A DNA stretch of 64,000 nt from an uncultured Clostridium sp. (GTDB lineage: Bacteria; Bacillota; Clostridia; TANB77; CAG-508): contig CAOKXF010000006.1 of NCBI GenBank assembly GCA_948473335.1, positions 1-64,000 of the forward strand, in the 5' to 3' direction. This document shows, piece by piece, positions 37,868-47,906 of this stretch. Each line of letters opens with the position of its first letter. Within the stretch, counting starts at the first letter, position 1. The position numbers were made by a program, and so were the translations under genes. Below the pieces are notes generated by a model. That model was not told the DNA's origin and made no database searches. It saw only the letters and a list, made by a program, of their open reading frames with translations.

Positions 37868-37990
37868 ATGCCAGAGAACAGAGGAGGATGCGGATGCGGT
37901 TTCGGTTTTGGTGATGACTGCTGCTGGATAATCATCTTAATACTTTTAATATGTTGCTGCTGTGGTGGTAATAGAGGTGGATGTTGCTAA
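37868..37990 (+). CDS. 40-aa Cys/Gly-rich protein
   Basis: MPENRGGCGCGFGFGDDCCWIIILILLICCCCGGNRGGCC after strong RBS agaggggg. Confidence 0.7.
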   Translation: MPENRGGCGCGFGFGDDCCWIIILILLICCCCGGNRGGCC

Positions 37991-38030
37991 TTTATAGCTA
38001 TAATCCAAACTATTAATCTCATTACACATA

Positions 38031-38060
38031 AAAACGTGCTATCTTAGCACGTTTTTATTT
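38031..38060 (+). terminator. Rho-independent terminator
   Basis: AAAACGTGCTATCTTAGCACGTTTTTATTTTA. Confidence 0.85.
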
Positions 38061-38090
38061 TATTAACATACTATAAATTGGGGTGATATA

Positions 38091-40226
38091 ATGAAACTTA
38101 ATTCGTCAAGTTCTAATAAATCCGAAACTGTTTTTGATTGTCCTTTTAATGAAATTCACGATTACTGTATAGCTTTAGGTGGAAATCCTAATGTTGGTAA
38201 GTCTACTATTTTTAATAATTTAACTGGTATGCATCAACACACTGGTAATTGGGCTGGTAAAACAGTTAGTAATGTTTCTGGTACATGTTCTTATTTAAAT
38301 AAAGATTTTCTTTTAGTTGATATTCCTGGTACATATTCCATAATGTCCAATTCTCAAGAAGAGCAAATTGCTCGTGATTTTATTTGCTTTGGTAAACCTG
38401 ATGTTACTATTATTGTTGTTGATGCCACATGTTTAGAACGTCAACTTAATTTGGTTTTTCAAACTATGGAAATTACTAATAATATTATTGTATGTGTTAA
38501 TCTTCTTGATGAGGCTCAAAAAAAGGGCATTTATATTGATTTGAAATTACTTTCTAAGAAATTGGGAATTCCTGTTGTTGGAACTATCGCAAGAGATAAA
38601 AAAACATTAAAGCATTTGCTTGATACTACATACAAAGTCTGTACTAGTAAGATTAAACCTTCTCCTATAAAAGTTTCTTATAATGATTTAATTGAAAATT
38701 GTATTTCATATGTTTCTTCCAAACTTTCTATATTTTCTAATATTCCTACATACTTATATAGATGGGTTTCTTTAAAATTATTGGATGATGAACCTATTAT
38801 TATAAAATCAATTGAAGATAATTATAACGTTAGTTTTGATGTTTTAAATGTTAATGAAATTAAAAATTATTGTTCTAATGTATTTAATTATAATGTTAAC
38901 ACAGCTAATTTTAAAGATGATATTGTTTCTTCTATTGTCTCTTATGCTGAGTCTATTTGCAGTAATGTAATTACATTAAAACATAATTCTAATTCTTCTT
39001 TAGATAGAAAATTGGATAAAATATTAACTTCTAAAAAATTTGGGATACCTATTATGCTCCTTTTCCTTGCACTTATCTTTTGGATTACTATTATTGGTGC
39101 TAATTATCCATCTCAACTTTTATCTGATTGTTTTGCTACTGTTCAGGATAAATTGCTTACTTTTGCATCAAATGTTGGTGCTCCTACTTGGCTTTCTGAT
39201 ATGCTTATTTTAGGTGTCTATCAAACTTTAACTTGGATTATCGCTGTTATGCTACCTCCTATGGCTATTTTCTTTCCTTTGTTTACATTCTTGGAAGATT
39301 TAGGATATCTTCCTCGTATTGCTTTTAATTTGGATAACTTCTTTAAAAAGGCTTGCACTTCTGGTAAACAAATGATTACCATGTGCATGGGTTTTGGTTG
39401 TAATGCATGTGGTGTAACAGGATGTAGAATAATAGATTCTCCAAGAGAACGATTAATTGCAATTTTAACCAACAGTTTTGTGCCTTGTAATGGAAGATAT
39501 CCATTTTTGATAACTATTGCTACTATCTTCATAGCTAGTCAGTTTACTGGATTTGGTGCTTCTATATTAGCAACTTTATCTGTTGTTATTGTAATAGTTT
39601 TAGGAATTTTAATGTCACTTATTATTTCAAAAATATTATCTCACACTATTTTAAAAGGTATCCCATCTTCATTTGTATTAGAGCTTCCACCTTATCGTAA
39701 ACCTCAATTTGGCAAAATTATTATACGATCAATTTTGGACAGAACAATTTTTGTTTTGAGCAGAGCTCTAGCTGTTGCCGCACCTGCTGGACTTGTAATT
39801 TGGCTTTTTGCTAATATTGGATTTAATGGTGTTTCTTTGCTTAATATAATTGCTAACTTTTTAAATCCATTTGCTAAATTGATGGGCTTAGATGGTTATA
39901 TTTTAACTGCTTTTATTTTAGGTATCCCAGCTAATGAAATTGTTTTACCTCTTATTTTGATGTGCTATTTGGGTGGAAATTCTTTGACCAATATATCTGA
40001 TAACTTTGCAATTGGTTCTATTTTGATAAATAATGGTTGGACTTTGCTTACTGCTATTAATGTTATGATTTTTACTGTTCTTCATTTTCCTTGTACTACC
40101 ACTTTACTTACAATAAAAAAGGAATCTGGTAGTTGGAAATGGACTTTAATTGCTTTTCTTCTTCCTACTGTTTGTGGAATTGCTATTTGTATGTGTACTA
40201 ATATTCTATTTAGTTTATTTATTTAA
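38091..40226 (+). CDS. feoB: Ferrous iron transport protein B
   Basis: GGNPNVGKSTIFNNLTGMHQHTGNWAGKTV; FeoB C-terminal TM domains. Confidence 0.93.
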   Translation: MKLNSSSSNKSETVFDCPFNEIHDYCIALGGNPNVGKSTIFNNLTGMHQHTGNWAGKTVSNVSGTCSYLNKDFLLVDIPGTYSIMSNSQEEQIARDFICFGKPDVTIIVVDATCLERQLNLVFQTMEITNNIIVCVNLLDEAQKKGIYIDLKLLSKKLGIPVVGTIARDKKTLKHLLDTTYKVCTSKIKPSPIKVSYNDLIENCISYVSSKLSIFSNIPTYLYRWVSLKLLDDEPIIIKSIEDNYNVSFDVLNVNEIKNYCSNVFNYNVNTANFKDDIVSSIVSYAESICSNVITLKHNSNSSLDRKLDKILTSKKFGIPIMLLFLALIFWITIIGANYPSQLLSDCFATVQDKLLTFASNVGAPTWLSDMLILGVYQTLTWIIAVMLPPMAIFFPLFTFLEDLGYLPRIAFNLDNFFKKACTSGKQMITMCMGFGCNACGVTGCRIIDSPRERLIAILTNSFVPCNGRYPFLITIATIFIASQFTGFGASILATLSVVIVIVLGILMSLIISKILSHTILKGIPSSFVLELPPYRKPQFGKIIIRSILDRTIFVLSRALAVAAPAGLVIWLFANIGFNGVSLLNIIANFLNPFAKLMGLDGYILTAFILGIPANEIVLPLILMCYLGGNSLTNISDNFAIGSILINNGWTLLTAINVMIFTVLHFPCTTTLLTIKKESGSWKWTLIAFLLPTVCGIAICMCTNILFSLFI

Positions 40227-40235
40227 CAATATTCA

Positions 40236-40266
40236 AGAAGTCCAGCTTTTGTTGAGCTGGACTTCT
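40236..40266 (+). terminator. terminator after feoB
   Basis: AGAAGTCCAGCT-TTTGTTG-AGCTGGACTTCT, 12-bp stem. Confidence 0.7.
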
Positions 40267-40296
40267 CTTGGCATCGGATTCATTTCAAAATTCATA

Positions 40297-40605
40297 TTAT
40301 TTGTTTGTTAAAAATGTTATTACTTGTTTTGTATTAAATTTACAGTTTTGTAATGCTTCTACTAAAAAATATGTGTCTACAATTTTTTCTAATACTATTT
40401 TTATTACTTTGGCACTGCATGCTGGAATAATAATCCATGATAAAGCAACCATTATTGGTGCTGTCTCCATCATTAATTTTGCCCAAGCAGTCATGCATAC
40501 CATTGTTAGTATAAATAATAGTATCACAGATATTACCATACTTATTACACATATTAAAAGATTAATTGCCTTCCGATGTTTTTTGAAAAAATTCTTTCTC
40601 GTCAT
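40297..40605 (-). CDS. small membrane protein
   Basis: RBS taggaggaagaaag; hydrophobic segments; contains an ordinary in-frame CGG. Confidence 0.6.
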   Translation of the reverse strand: MTRKNFFKKHRKAINLLICVISMVISVILLFILTMVCMTAWAKLMMETAPIMVALSWIIIPACSAKVIKIVLEKIVDTYFLVEALQNCKFNTKQVITFLTNK

Positions 40606-40787
40606 TCTTTCTTCCTCCTAAAATAAATTATTCTAATAGAAACAGTTGCCATTGCACTTGGCAAAATGGTAAAACTACCTATTTACATTATACTATATTA
40701 ACAATATTATGTAAATAAGTAGTTTTTGATTTGCCATCATTACATTTAAATGTTATAATACTTCAAAATAAATTAAGGAGTTAAAAA

Positions 40788-42173
40788 ATGTTAACTATAA
40801 ATGAAATAAAAAAAGTTGTACATGTAAAAGTTATTAATGGAAATGAAAATGCAAAATTAAAAGATTTTAATATTAGTTGTAATAATCATTTTAAAAATGA
40901 ATTTTATCTTCCAGTATCTTTGCATAAAGATAGACATCAATATATTATTGATGCTGTAAAAATGGGAGCAATAGGTTTTATGATTAGTTCATCTTGTGAA
41001 AACTATCAAAAAATTATAAATGAAAGTAAAGAAATTAATCCTAAAATTATTATATTAGAAGTAGAAAATGTAAATGATGCTTTGTATAAAATGGGAGAAT
41101 ATAATAGACAAAAAAATATACATATTCCTATAATTGCGGTAACAGGAAGTGTTGGAAAAACTAGCACTTGTGAGATGATTTCTAGTATACTTAAGCAAGA
41201 AATTTTAACTTTTTCAGATACACGAAATAATAATACAAAATTATTGTTATCCCTTCTTCTTCTAGATATTGATAAATATAATCTTGCAGTTTTAGAAGCT
41301 GGAATTGCAAGTAAAAATAAGATGGAACCAATATCTAAATTATTAAAACCTTCTATCGTTGTTATTAATAATATAGGTACAGCACATATAGGAAATTTAG
41401 GAAGTAAAAAAAATATACTTAAAGAAAAAGTTTCACTAACTAAATATATGAAAGATGATAAAATAGTATTTTTGAATAATAATGACTCACTACTTCAAAA
41501 TTTACTATTAGATAAACAATATAAGATTATTAAATATAGCATTGATGAAGCATATAATATAGAGCAAAATAACAATATATTAAAATTTAATGCACAAGTA
41601 TATGGAAAGCCTGTAGATTTTGCTATGAATGCATATGGTAATCATAATGTCTCTAATGCTATTTGTGCTATTAGAATTGCTGAACTTTTACATATTAATG
41701 TTGAAAATATTGTTAAAGGTATTGAAGAGTATAAAAATGTTTCTAGAAGATTTAATGTAATAAAGAAAAATGGTTTTACTATTATTGATGATACTTATAA
41801 TGCTAGTTTAGCTTCAATGCAAGCTGGTCTTAAAAGTGCAAATAATATACCAAATTGTAAAAGAAAAATTGCCGTATTAGGCGAAATGTTGGATCTTGGT
41901 GATTTTTCTCAAGAATTACATTCTCAGGTTGGTGAAACTTTTGCAAGTCTTGATTTTGATATCTTACTTACTCAAGGCGAAAATGCAAAATATATTTGTG
42001 AATCTGGTAGAAAGTATATTAAGACTAATGAAGTTATGCATTTTAAGAATCAAGATGATTTGATTAATAAATTATTGAATATCCTCTCTAAAGGCGATTT
42101 GATTTATTTAAAGGCTTCTAAAAAAATGCAATTTGATACTATTGTTCATAAACTATTGGAAACCATCTTATAG
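40788..42173 (+). CDS. MurF-family Mur ligase
   Basis: VTGSVGKTSTCEMI; NAYGNHNVSNAICAI; DDTYNASLASMQAGL. Confidence 0.85.
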   Translation: MLTINEIKKVVHVKVINGNENAKLKDFNISCNNHFKNEFYLPVSLHKDRHQYIIDAVKMGAIGFMISSSCENYQKIINESKEINPKIIILEVENVNDALYKMGEYNRQKNIHIPIIAVTGSVGKTSTCEMISSILKQEILTFSDTRNNNTKLLLSLLLLDIDKYNLAVLEAGIASKNKMEPISKLLKPSIVVINNIGTAHIGNLGSKKNILKEKVSLTKYMKDDKIVFLNNNDSLLQNLLLDKQYKIIKYSIDEAYNIEQNNNILKFNAQVYGKPVDFAMNAYGNHNVSNAICAIRIAELLHINVENIVKGIEEYKNVSRRFNVIKKNGFTIIDDTYNASLASMQAGLKSANNIPNCKRKIAVLGEMLDLGDFSQELHSQVGETFASLDFDILLTQGENAKYICESGRKYIKTNEVMHFKNQDDLINKLLNILSKGDLIYLKASKKMQFDTIVHKLLETIL

Positions 42174-42251
42174 TAATAAGTGTTAAAGGATAACATATAA
42201 AATTATTTTATCCCTTACGTAAATTACAACTGCTTATTTTTAAGCGTTTAA

Positions 42252-42292
42252 TGTAGGAAAAGAGCATGTTACCCATTGCCCTTTTCCTACAT
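42252..42292 (+). terminator. terminator
   Basis: TGTAGGAAAAGAGCA...TGCCCTTTTCCTACATTTG. Confidence 0.7.
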
Positions 42293-42337
42293 TTGTTTCT
42301 TATTGACACTGTTCTGGTTACACTTACTATTATTTTT

Positions 42338-42874
42338 TTATTTTTTACGAATACTAAAAGTTCCTCTTTTGCCACTCCAAAAAAATCTAGTTTCTGACAT
42401 ACCGAATGATTTCTCTAAGAATACTTGAACATGTATGCCCTCCTCGTTCAGTTTTTTGCCAATTTCTGGATATATTGGCTTTAGAATCATTGTCATTGTG
42501 TCATTCTTTTCCTGTGCCTTTGCAATGGCTTCTTTGGCATCATTATACTGATGTTCTCCTGCAGTTCTTCTTGCATCAACAGCCTCTATAACCTTGCTAA
42601 GCTTAAAATCAAGCCCTTTTTTGTTTTCAAAGTTATATTCAGGTGCTACAATTTGCCTCATTCTGCCATCTTCCGCATTGAACCATGTTATTGTACTGTG
42701 AACATCACCTCGATTAATTTTTACATCGAATCCATGTTCTGCAAGAAATACAATAACTTCTGAACACAGCCGTTTTTCATATACATATGCATATACCCAG
42801 CCATAATTCATGCATTTACCAATCTGCTCCATTGCGATGTTATAATCGCTTGTGATTCGGTTTTTGTTTGTCAT
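42338..42874 (-). CDS. hypothetical protein, higher-GC codon usage
   Basis: 178-aa ORF; one in-frame CGG (EKRLCSE). Confidence 0.6.
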   Translation of the reverse strand: MTNKNRITSDYNIAMEQIGKCMNYGWVYAYVYEKRLCSEVIVFLAEHGFDVKINRGDVHSTITWFNAEDGRMRQIVAPEYNFENKKGLDFKLSKVIEAVDARRTAGEHQYNDAKEAIAKAQEKNDTMTMILKPIYPEIGKKLNEEGIHVQVFLEKSFGMSETRFFWSGKRGTFSIRKK

Positions 42875-43130
42875 AATAGTATTCTCCTTTGCTTTTAATT
42901 TTTATGATGTTTTTTACTATTTCAATGAGACAACTTTGATTTTTGCTACTAATCATATAGCAATAAATCGAGAAAGTATTCTCAATATAAAAGAATAAAT
43001 TTCTATATTATAATTATATCATAATTTGCATAAAATGTAATGACCTTAATAAAAATAAAAAAAAGCGGTAATACCAATGATTACCACTTTGTATATAGGT
43101 TTTTGACCTCTTGCCCAAATGAGCCATTTT

Positions 43131-43529
43131 TTATCTCTTACTAAATTGTGGTGCTTTTCTAGCTTTCTTAAGACCATATTTTTTACGTTCCTTCATTCTA
43201 GAATCTCTTGTCAAGAAACCATTTGCTTTTAATTCTGGTCTATATTCTGCATTTGCTTCATTTAAAGCTCTAGCAATACCATGGCGAATAGCTCCAGCTT
43301 GACCTGAGAAACCTCCACCACAAACTTTACAAACAACATCATACTTATCTAATGTATTTGTAACTGTTAAAGGTTGTTTTACTATTACTTTTAATGTTTC
43401 TTCTCCAAAAAATTTATCTAATTCTTTACCATTTACAGTTATATTTCCTTTACCTTCTATCAATCTAACTCTAGCGATTGAACTTTTTCTTCTACCTGTA
43501 CCATAAAAAACTATTTTTTTATCTGCCAT
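43131..43529 (-). CDS. rpsI: 30S ribosomal protein S9
   Basis: [15 protein letters not shown]...[20 protein letters not shown]. Confidence 0.97.
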   Translation of the reverse strand: MADKKIVFYGTGRRKSSIARVRLIEGKGNITVNGKELDKFFGEETLKVIVKQPLTVTNTLDKYDVVCKVCGGGFSGQAGAIRHGIARALNEANAEYRPELKANGFLTRDSRMKERKKYGLKKARKAPQFSKR

Positions 43530-43548
43530 TATTGTACTTCCTCCCTAT

Positions 43549-43983
43549 CTAAAAATTCCATATTTCTGGTTGTTGAGCTTGATTTTCATGTTCACTACCA
43601 GCATATACTCTTAATTTTGTAAGACTTTTTCTTCCTAAAGAATTGTGTGGTAACATTCCTTTTACAGCTAACATCATAGCTTTTTCTGGAGTTTTTTCCA
43701 TCATTACTTTGGCAGAAATTTCTTTCATTCCTCCAATATATCCTGAATGATGTCTATAAACTTTTTGATTTATTTTGTTTCCTGTTAAAATTGCATCTTT
43801 ACAATTTATTATTATAACATGATCACCTGTATCTATATTAGGTGTAAATGTTGGCTTATGTTTTCCTCTTAATAATTTTGCAGCTTCTGTTGCTACTCTA
43901 CCCATTGGTTTGTTAGCTGCGTCTATTATATACCATTTTCTTTGAATTTCGCTTTTTTTAGCACTATATGTAATATTATTCAT
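43549..43983 (-). CDS. rplM: 50S ribosomal protein L13
   Basis: [46 protein letters not shown]. Confidence 0.97.
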   Translation of the reverse strand: MNNITYSAKKSEIQRKWYIIDAANKPMGRVATEAAKLLRGKHKPTFTPNIDTGDHVIIINCKDAILTGNKINQKVYRHHSGYIGGMKEISAKVMMEKTPEKAMMLAVKGMLPHNSLGRKSLTKLRVYAGSEHENQAQQPEIWNF

Positions 43984-44221
43984 GGTAATATTAAACCTCC
44001 TATTTTTATATAATATTTATATATGAAATTTAAATATTAAACTACCGGGGAGAAGTTTTATATTCAAATCATATTTATACATAATACTGAATAATTTTAA
44101 TACAAAATAAGCAGTTTGTCAATATTTTTTCTTAAATTTATAAACAGATTCGCTTAATTTCATAAACAAATTAAAATTTATAACAATCTTTTATATATTT
44201 TCTCAAAAAGATGGAGGTAAA

Positions 44222-45838
44222 ATGAAAAAAAAACAAAAAACAAGTGGATTTATGCAAGGCATCTTTATTCTAATATTTTCTCAAGTTCTAATAAAAGTCC
44301 TAGGTCTAATACATACTTTATACTTAACTAATAAAAATGGATTTGGAGATGTTGGTAATGCTATCTATTCTAGCGGTTACCAAATTTATTCTCTTTTATT
44401 AACTGTTTCTTCTATAGGTGTTCCAAATGCAATATCAAAATTAGTTTCTGAAAGAGTTGCAGTTGGAAATCATCGTGGCGCAAATAAAATATTTAAAGTA
44501 GCATTAATCGTTTTTGCCTTTATAGGATTACTTGGAACCCTATTGCTTTTTATTGGAGCTTCTACAATTGCAAATATATGGTTAGAAATCCCTGAAGCAG
44601 AAATGACATTAGTTGCCCTTTCTCCTGCAATATTCTTTGTTGCCATCTCTTCTGTTATGAGAGGATATTTTAATGGAAGAAAAAATTTAGAAATAACAGC
44701 AAAAACGCAATTTATTGAACAATTCTTTAAAACTGGTTTAACAATCTTAATTGTAGAATTAATTGCTATTTTTACTAATACCTCTACTAAATTTATGGCA
44801 GCTGGTGCAAATGTAGCAACTACACTAGCAACGTTTTCAAGTTTCTCTTATTTAATACTTTATTACAAGCAAAAAAGATCTGAAATTGCTCGTGAAATTG
44901 TCTCTACAGTAAATTATAAATATGAAAAAGTTGGTATTATTTTAAGGAATGTCTTACTAGTGTCTGTTCCAATGACTATTAGCTCTATTCTCTCCTCTAT
45001 TACTAAAAATATCGATGCCTTTACTGTAAATAAAATACTATCTACATATTTGCCTACTCAAACAGCTATTGAAAAATATGGTATTTTAAGTGGAAAAATT
45101 GAAACTCTAATTGCTCTTCCCTTGTCTTTTAACATGGCTTTTTCAACTGCACTAATTCCTACCATATCTGCTGCAATTGCTAAAAAAAATATAGAAACTG
45201 CAAAAAACACTTCTTCTTTCTCTATTCTAATATCCATATTAATTGGTCTTCCTTGTACAATTGGCTTTTGTATTTTTGCTCAACCTATTCTGAACTTATT
45301 ATATCCAAATGCTAATAGTGGTGCTCTATTATTACAAATTGCCTCAATTTCAATTGTTTTCTCATTGCTTATACAAACTACTAATGGCGCACTTCAAGGT
45401 TTTGGAAAGCTCTTTATTCCTACCTTTTCTTTAGGAATTGGTGTTATTATAAAATTAATTTTGAATTTGACTTTACTAAAAATGCCATCATTAAATATAT
45501 ATGGTGCTTCTATTGCGTCTGTATGCTGCCATATTGTTGCATTTACAATAGCATTTATTGCTTTAAATAAAATTGTAAACTTAAATATTTCTTTTTCGAA
45601 ATTTATTTTTAAACCTATTATTGCCAATTTAATTATGGGAATCTGCTCATTTTTCGTTTTTGTAACACTTAATTGTATATTAGCAGAAAATTTGGCTACA
45701 ATAATATCAATCTTATCAGCTATAGTTATATACTTTATTTCAATTATCGTTTTACGAATTTTTACAAAAGAAGAACTTTATTTATTGCCATTCGGGAAAA
45801 ATTTTTACTTTTTTCTAGAAAAATTAGGAATTTATTAA
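44222..45838 (+). CDS. MurJ/SpoVB-like oligosaccharide flippase
   Basis: MOP-superfamily multi-TM protein; KVLGLIHTLYLTNKNGFGDVGNAIYSSGYQIYSLLLTVSSIGVPNAISKLVSE. Confidence 0.85.
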   Translation: MKKKQKTSGFMQGIFILIFSQVLIKVLGLIHTLYLTNKNGFGDVGNAIYSSGYQIYSLLLTVSSIGVPNAISKLVSERVAVGNHRGANKIFKVALIVFAFIGLLGTLLLFIGASTIANIWLEIPEAEMTLVALSPAIFFVAISSVMRGYFNGRKNLEITAKTQFIEQFFKTGLTILIVELIAIFTNTSTKFMAAGANVATTLATFSSFSYLILYYKQKRSEIAREIVSTVNYKYEKVGIILRNVLLVSVPMTISSILSSITKNIDAFTVNKILSTYLPTQTAIEKYGILSGKIETLIALPLSFNMAFSTALIPTISAAIAKKNIETAKNTSSFSILISILIGLPCTIGFCIFAQPILNLLYPNANSGALLLQIASISIVFSLLIQTTNGALQGFGKLFIPTFSLGIGVIIKLILNLTLLKMPSLNIYGASIASVCCHIVAFTIAFIALNKIVNLNISFSKFIFKPIIANLIMGICSFFVFVTLNCILAENLATIISILSAIVIYFISIIVLRIFTKEELYLLPFGKNFYFFLEKLGIY

Positions 45839-45953
45839 AATTTTAGAGGGATTTTATCAAACTTTGGCGAATAAAAGTAATTAGTAGTGTAGATACTGCC
45901 TAACATAGCTATCTAATACTACATAAAACATAAATCTTATAGGAGGTAGTAAA

Positions 45954-46232
45954 ATGAACAAAGCTGAATTAGTAGCAGCAGTAGCTGCAAAAACAGGTGC
46001 AACAAAAAAAGCAGCTGAAGAATCTGTAAACGCATTTGTTGAAGTTGTAACAGGAGCACTTAAAGGAGGAGACAAAGTTCAATTAGTTGGATTTGGTTCT
46101 TTCGAAGTTAGAAAAAGAGCAGCTAGAAAAGGTAGAAATCCACAAACTAAAGAAGAAATAAAAATACCTGCATCTAAAGCTCCAGTATTCAAAGCTGGTA
46201 AAGCATTAAAAGATTTAGTAAACGGAAACTAA
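45954..46232 (+). CDS. hup: HU-family DNA-binding protein
   Basis: [23 protein letters not shown]...[28 protein letters not shown]. Confidence 0.95.
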   Translation: MNKAELVAAVAAKTGATKKAAEESVNAFVEVVTGALKGGDKVQLVGFGSFEVRKRAARKGRNPQTKEEIKIPASKAPVFKAGKALKDLVNGN

Positions 46233-46264
46233 TTTTTATTGATTATATAAATATATGAAAAGTA

Positions 46265-46298
46265 ATAAGTGGTCTAATACTAGACCACTGTTTTTTAT
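46265..46298 (+). terminator. terminator after HU gene
   Basis: AGTGGTCTAATACTAGACCACTGTTTTTT. Confidence 0.85.
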
Positions 46299-46394
46299 TG
46301 TATTAAAAAATCGAATCTTTTCTGCATGTATGCACATCCAAATCCTCAATTTTGCAACTGCACACTTTTCTTATAACTTCAGAGTAATCCGCCT

Positions 46395-46601
46395 TTAATT
46401 ATCTTTTTTCTTTTTTTTATCCTTATTTCTCTCTTCTGGTATAACAATATTTTTAGGTTTATCTTCTTCGTCTTTTGGCTTTACTGTATTAATATTTTCA
46501 TATAATGGTGATATTTCTAGTGTTGAACCGTCATCTTCTGATATTATTTCTATTTTCTTTTTATTATCATTTTTTTCAGACATTTTTAAATAACCTCCCA
46601 C
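46395..46601 (-). CDS. hypothetical charged protein
   Basis: ORF with RBS ggaggt. Confidence 0.4.
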   Translation of the reverse strand: MGGYLKMSEKNDNKKKIEIISEDDGSTLEISPLYENINTVKPKDEEDKPKNIVIPEERNKDKKKKKDN

Positions 46602-46698
46602 TTTCTTTATAATATAATAATATCATATTATGTAACAATTTACAATAAAAATATAAATTTTCATTTGTACCACTATATTATAGACTTTTTCAATAAAT

Positions 46699-47748
46699 CT
46701 ATTTTATTTTTCCTCCACCAATTACAATATCATCAATATAAAAAACTGCTGACTGTCCAGATGTTGGTGCCCTTTGAGGTTCATTAAAAGTTACTTTAAT
46801 ATTTCCATCATCTAACTCTTCAACTAAAGATTCTGCTTCCTTCTTTGAATATCTAATTTTTGTTGCAACTTTTTTAGGTAATTCAACGTCTACTAACCAA
46901 TTCACGCTTTCAACAATAATTTCCTTTTGATATAGTTCCTCTTCTCTCCCAACAACTAGTTGATTTTTTTCTTGATTAAATCCTATAACAAATAATGGTA
47001 CTTCATAAGCTATACCTAATCCCCTACGTTGACCAATTGTATAATTATATAAACCTGTATGTGTTCCTACTATTTCTCCATTTTTTAAAACTATCTCTCC
47101 ATATTTTCGCACTACACTATTTTTCTCTAGAAATTCTTTATAATTTCCATCTGGTATAAAACATATATCTTCGCTATCTGGCTTATTGGCTACTGGTAAA
47201 TTGTGTTTTCTTGCTATTTCTCTTATTTCATCTTTATTATTAAAATCACATAATGGAAATATTATTTTATCCAATAAGTTATGTGGAATATCATATAAAA
47301 CATAGCTTTGTTCTTTTAATAATGCATTTGATTTTTTTAAAACATTTTGATGATATTTTTCATCATACTCTATTTTAGCATAATGACCTGTTGCAATATA
47401 ATCACACTCTAATTCCTGTGCTTTTTCATACATTTTTCCAAATTTCAGATATCTATTACATTCTATACAAGGATTTGGAGTTCTACAATTCTTATATTTT
47501 TCTATAAAATCTTGAATAACATATTTATTAAATTCTTCTTTAAAATTTATTGTATAATGTGGTATTTGTAAATAGTCACATACTCTTTTAGCATCTGAAC
47601 TAGAAGAACTGCTACAGCAACTTCCATCTATCTCTCCTTCAAATAGTTTCATAGTAATACCGATTACTTCATATCCTTGCTCTTTCAATAAAATTGCTGC
47701 TACACTGCTGTCTACTCCCCCACTCATTCCTAATAATACTCTTTTCAT
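46699..47748 (-). CDS. mnmA: tRNA 2-thiouridylase
   Basis: MKRVLLGMSGGVDSSVAAILLKEQGYEVIGITMK; ORF extension upstream is a repeat. Confidence 0.93.
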   Translation of the reverse strand: MKRVLLGMSGGVDSSVAAILLKEQGYEVIGITMKLFEGEIDGSCCSSSSSSDAKRVCDYLQIPHYTINFKEEFNKYVIQDFIEKYKNCRTPNPCIECNRYLKFGKMYEKAQELECDYIATGHYAKIEYDEKYHQNVLKKSNALLKEQSYVLYDIPHNLLDKIIFPLCDFNNKDEIREIARKHNLPVANKPDSEDICFIPDGNYKEFLEKNSVVRKYGEIVLKNGEIVGTHTGLYNYTIGQRRGLGIAYEVPLFVIGFNQEKNQLVVGREEELYQKEIIVESVNWLVDVELPKKVATKIRYSKKEAESLVEELDDGNIKVTFNEPQRAPTSGQSAVFYIDDIVIGGGKIK

Positions 47749-47776
47749 ATTCTTCACTCTCTTTTTTTGGGTTAGT

Positions 47777-47900
47777 GGGTCAGTGGGGACGTTCTTTGTG
47801 ACACACTGACACACTTTTATTTATAATATTTTTCATATAATTCTTGTCTCGCAATACAATCCTGGATTATGTGTGTCACAAAGAACGTCCCCACTGACCC
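47777..47900. repeat. REP-like inverted repeat pair (29 bp arms, 66-nt spacer)
   Basis: GGGTCAGTGGGGACGTTCTTTGTGACACA (47777-47805) and exact RC (47872-47900). Confidence 0.85.
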
Positions 47901-47906
47901 AAAAAA

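Noticed and set aside
47749-47814. N-terminal extension MCQCVTKNVPTDPLTQKKRVKN of mnmA
   Set aside because: Encoded by the REP-like repeat; the canonical start MKRVLLGMSGGVDSS is at 47748.
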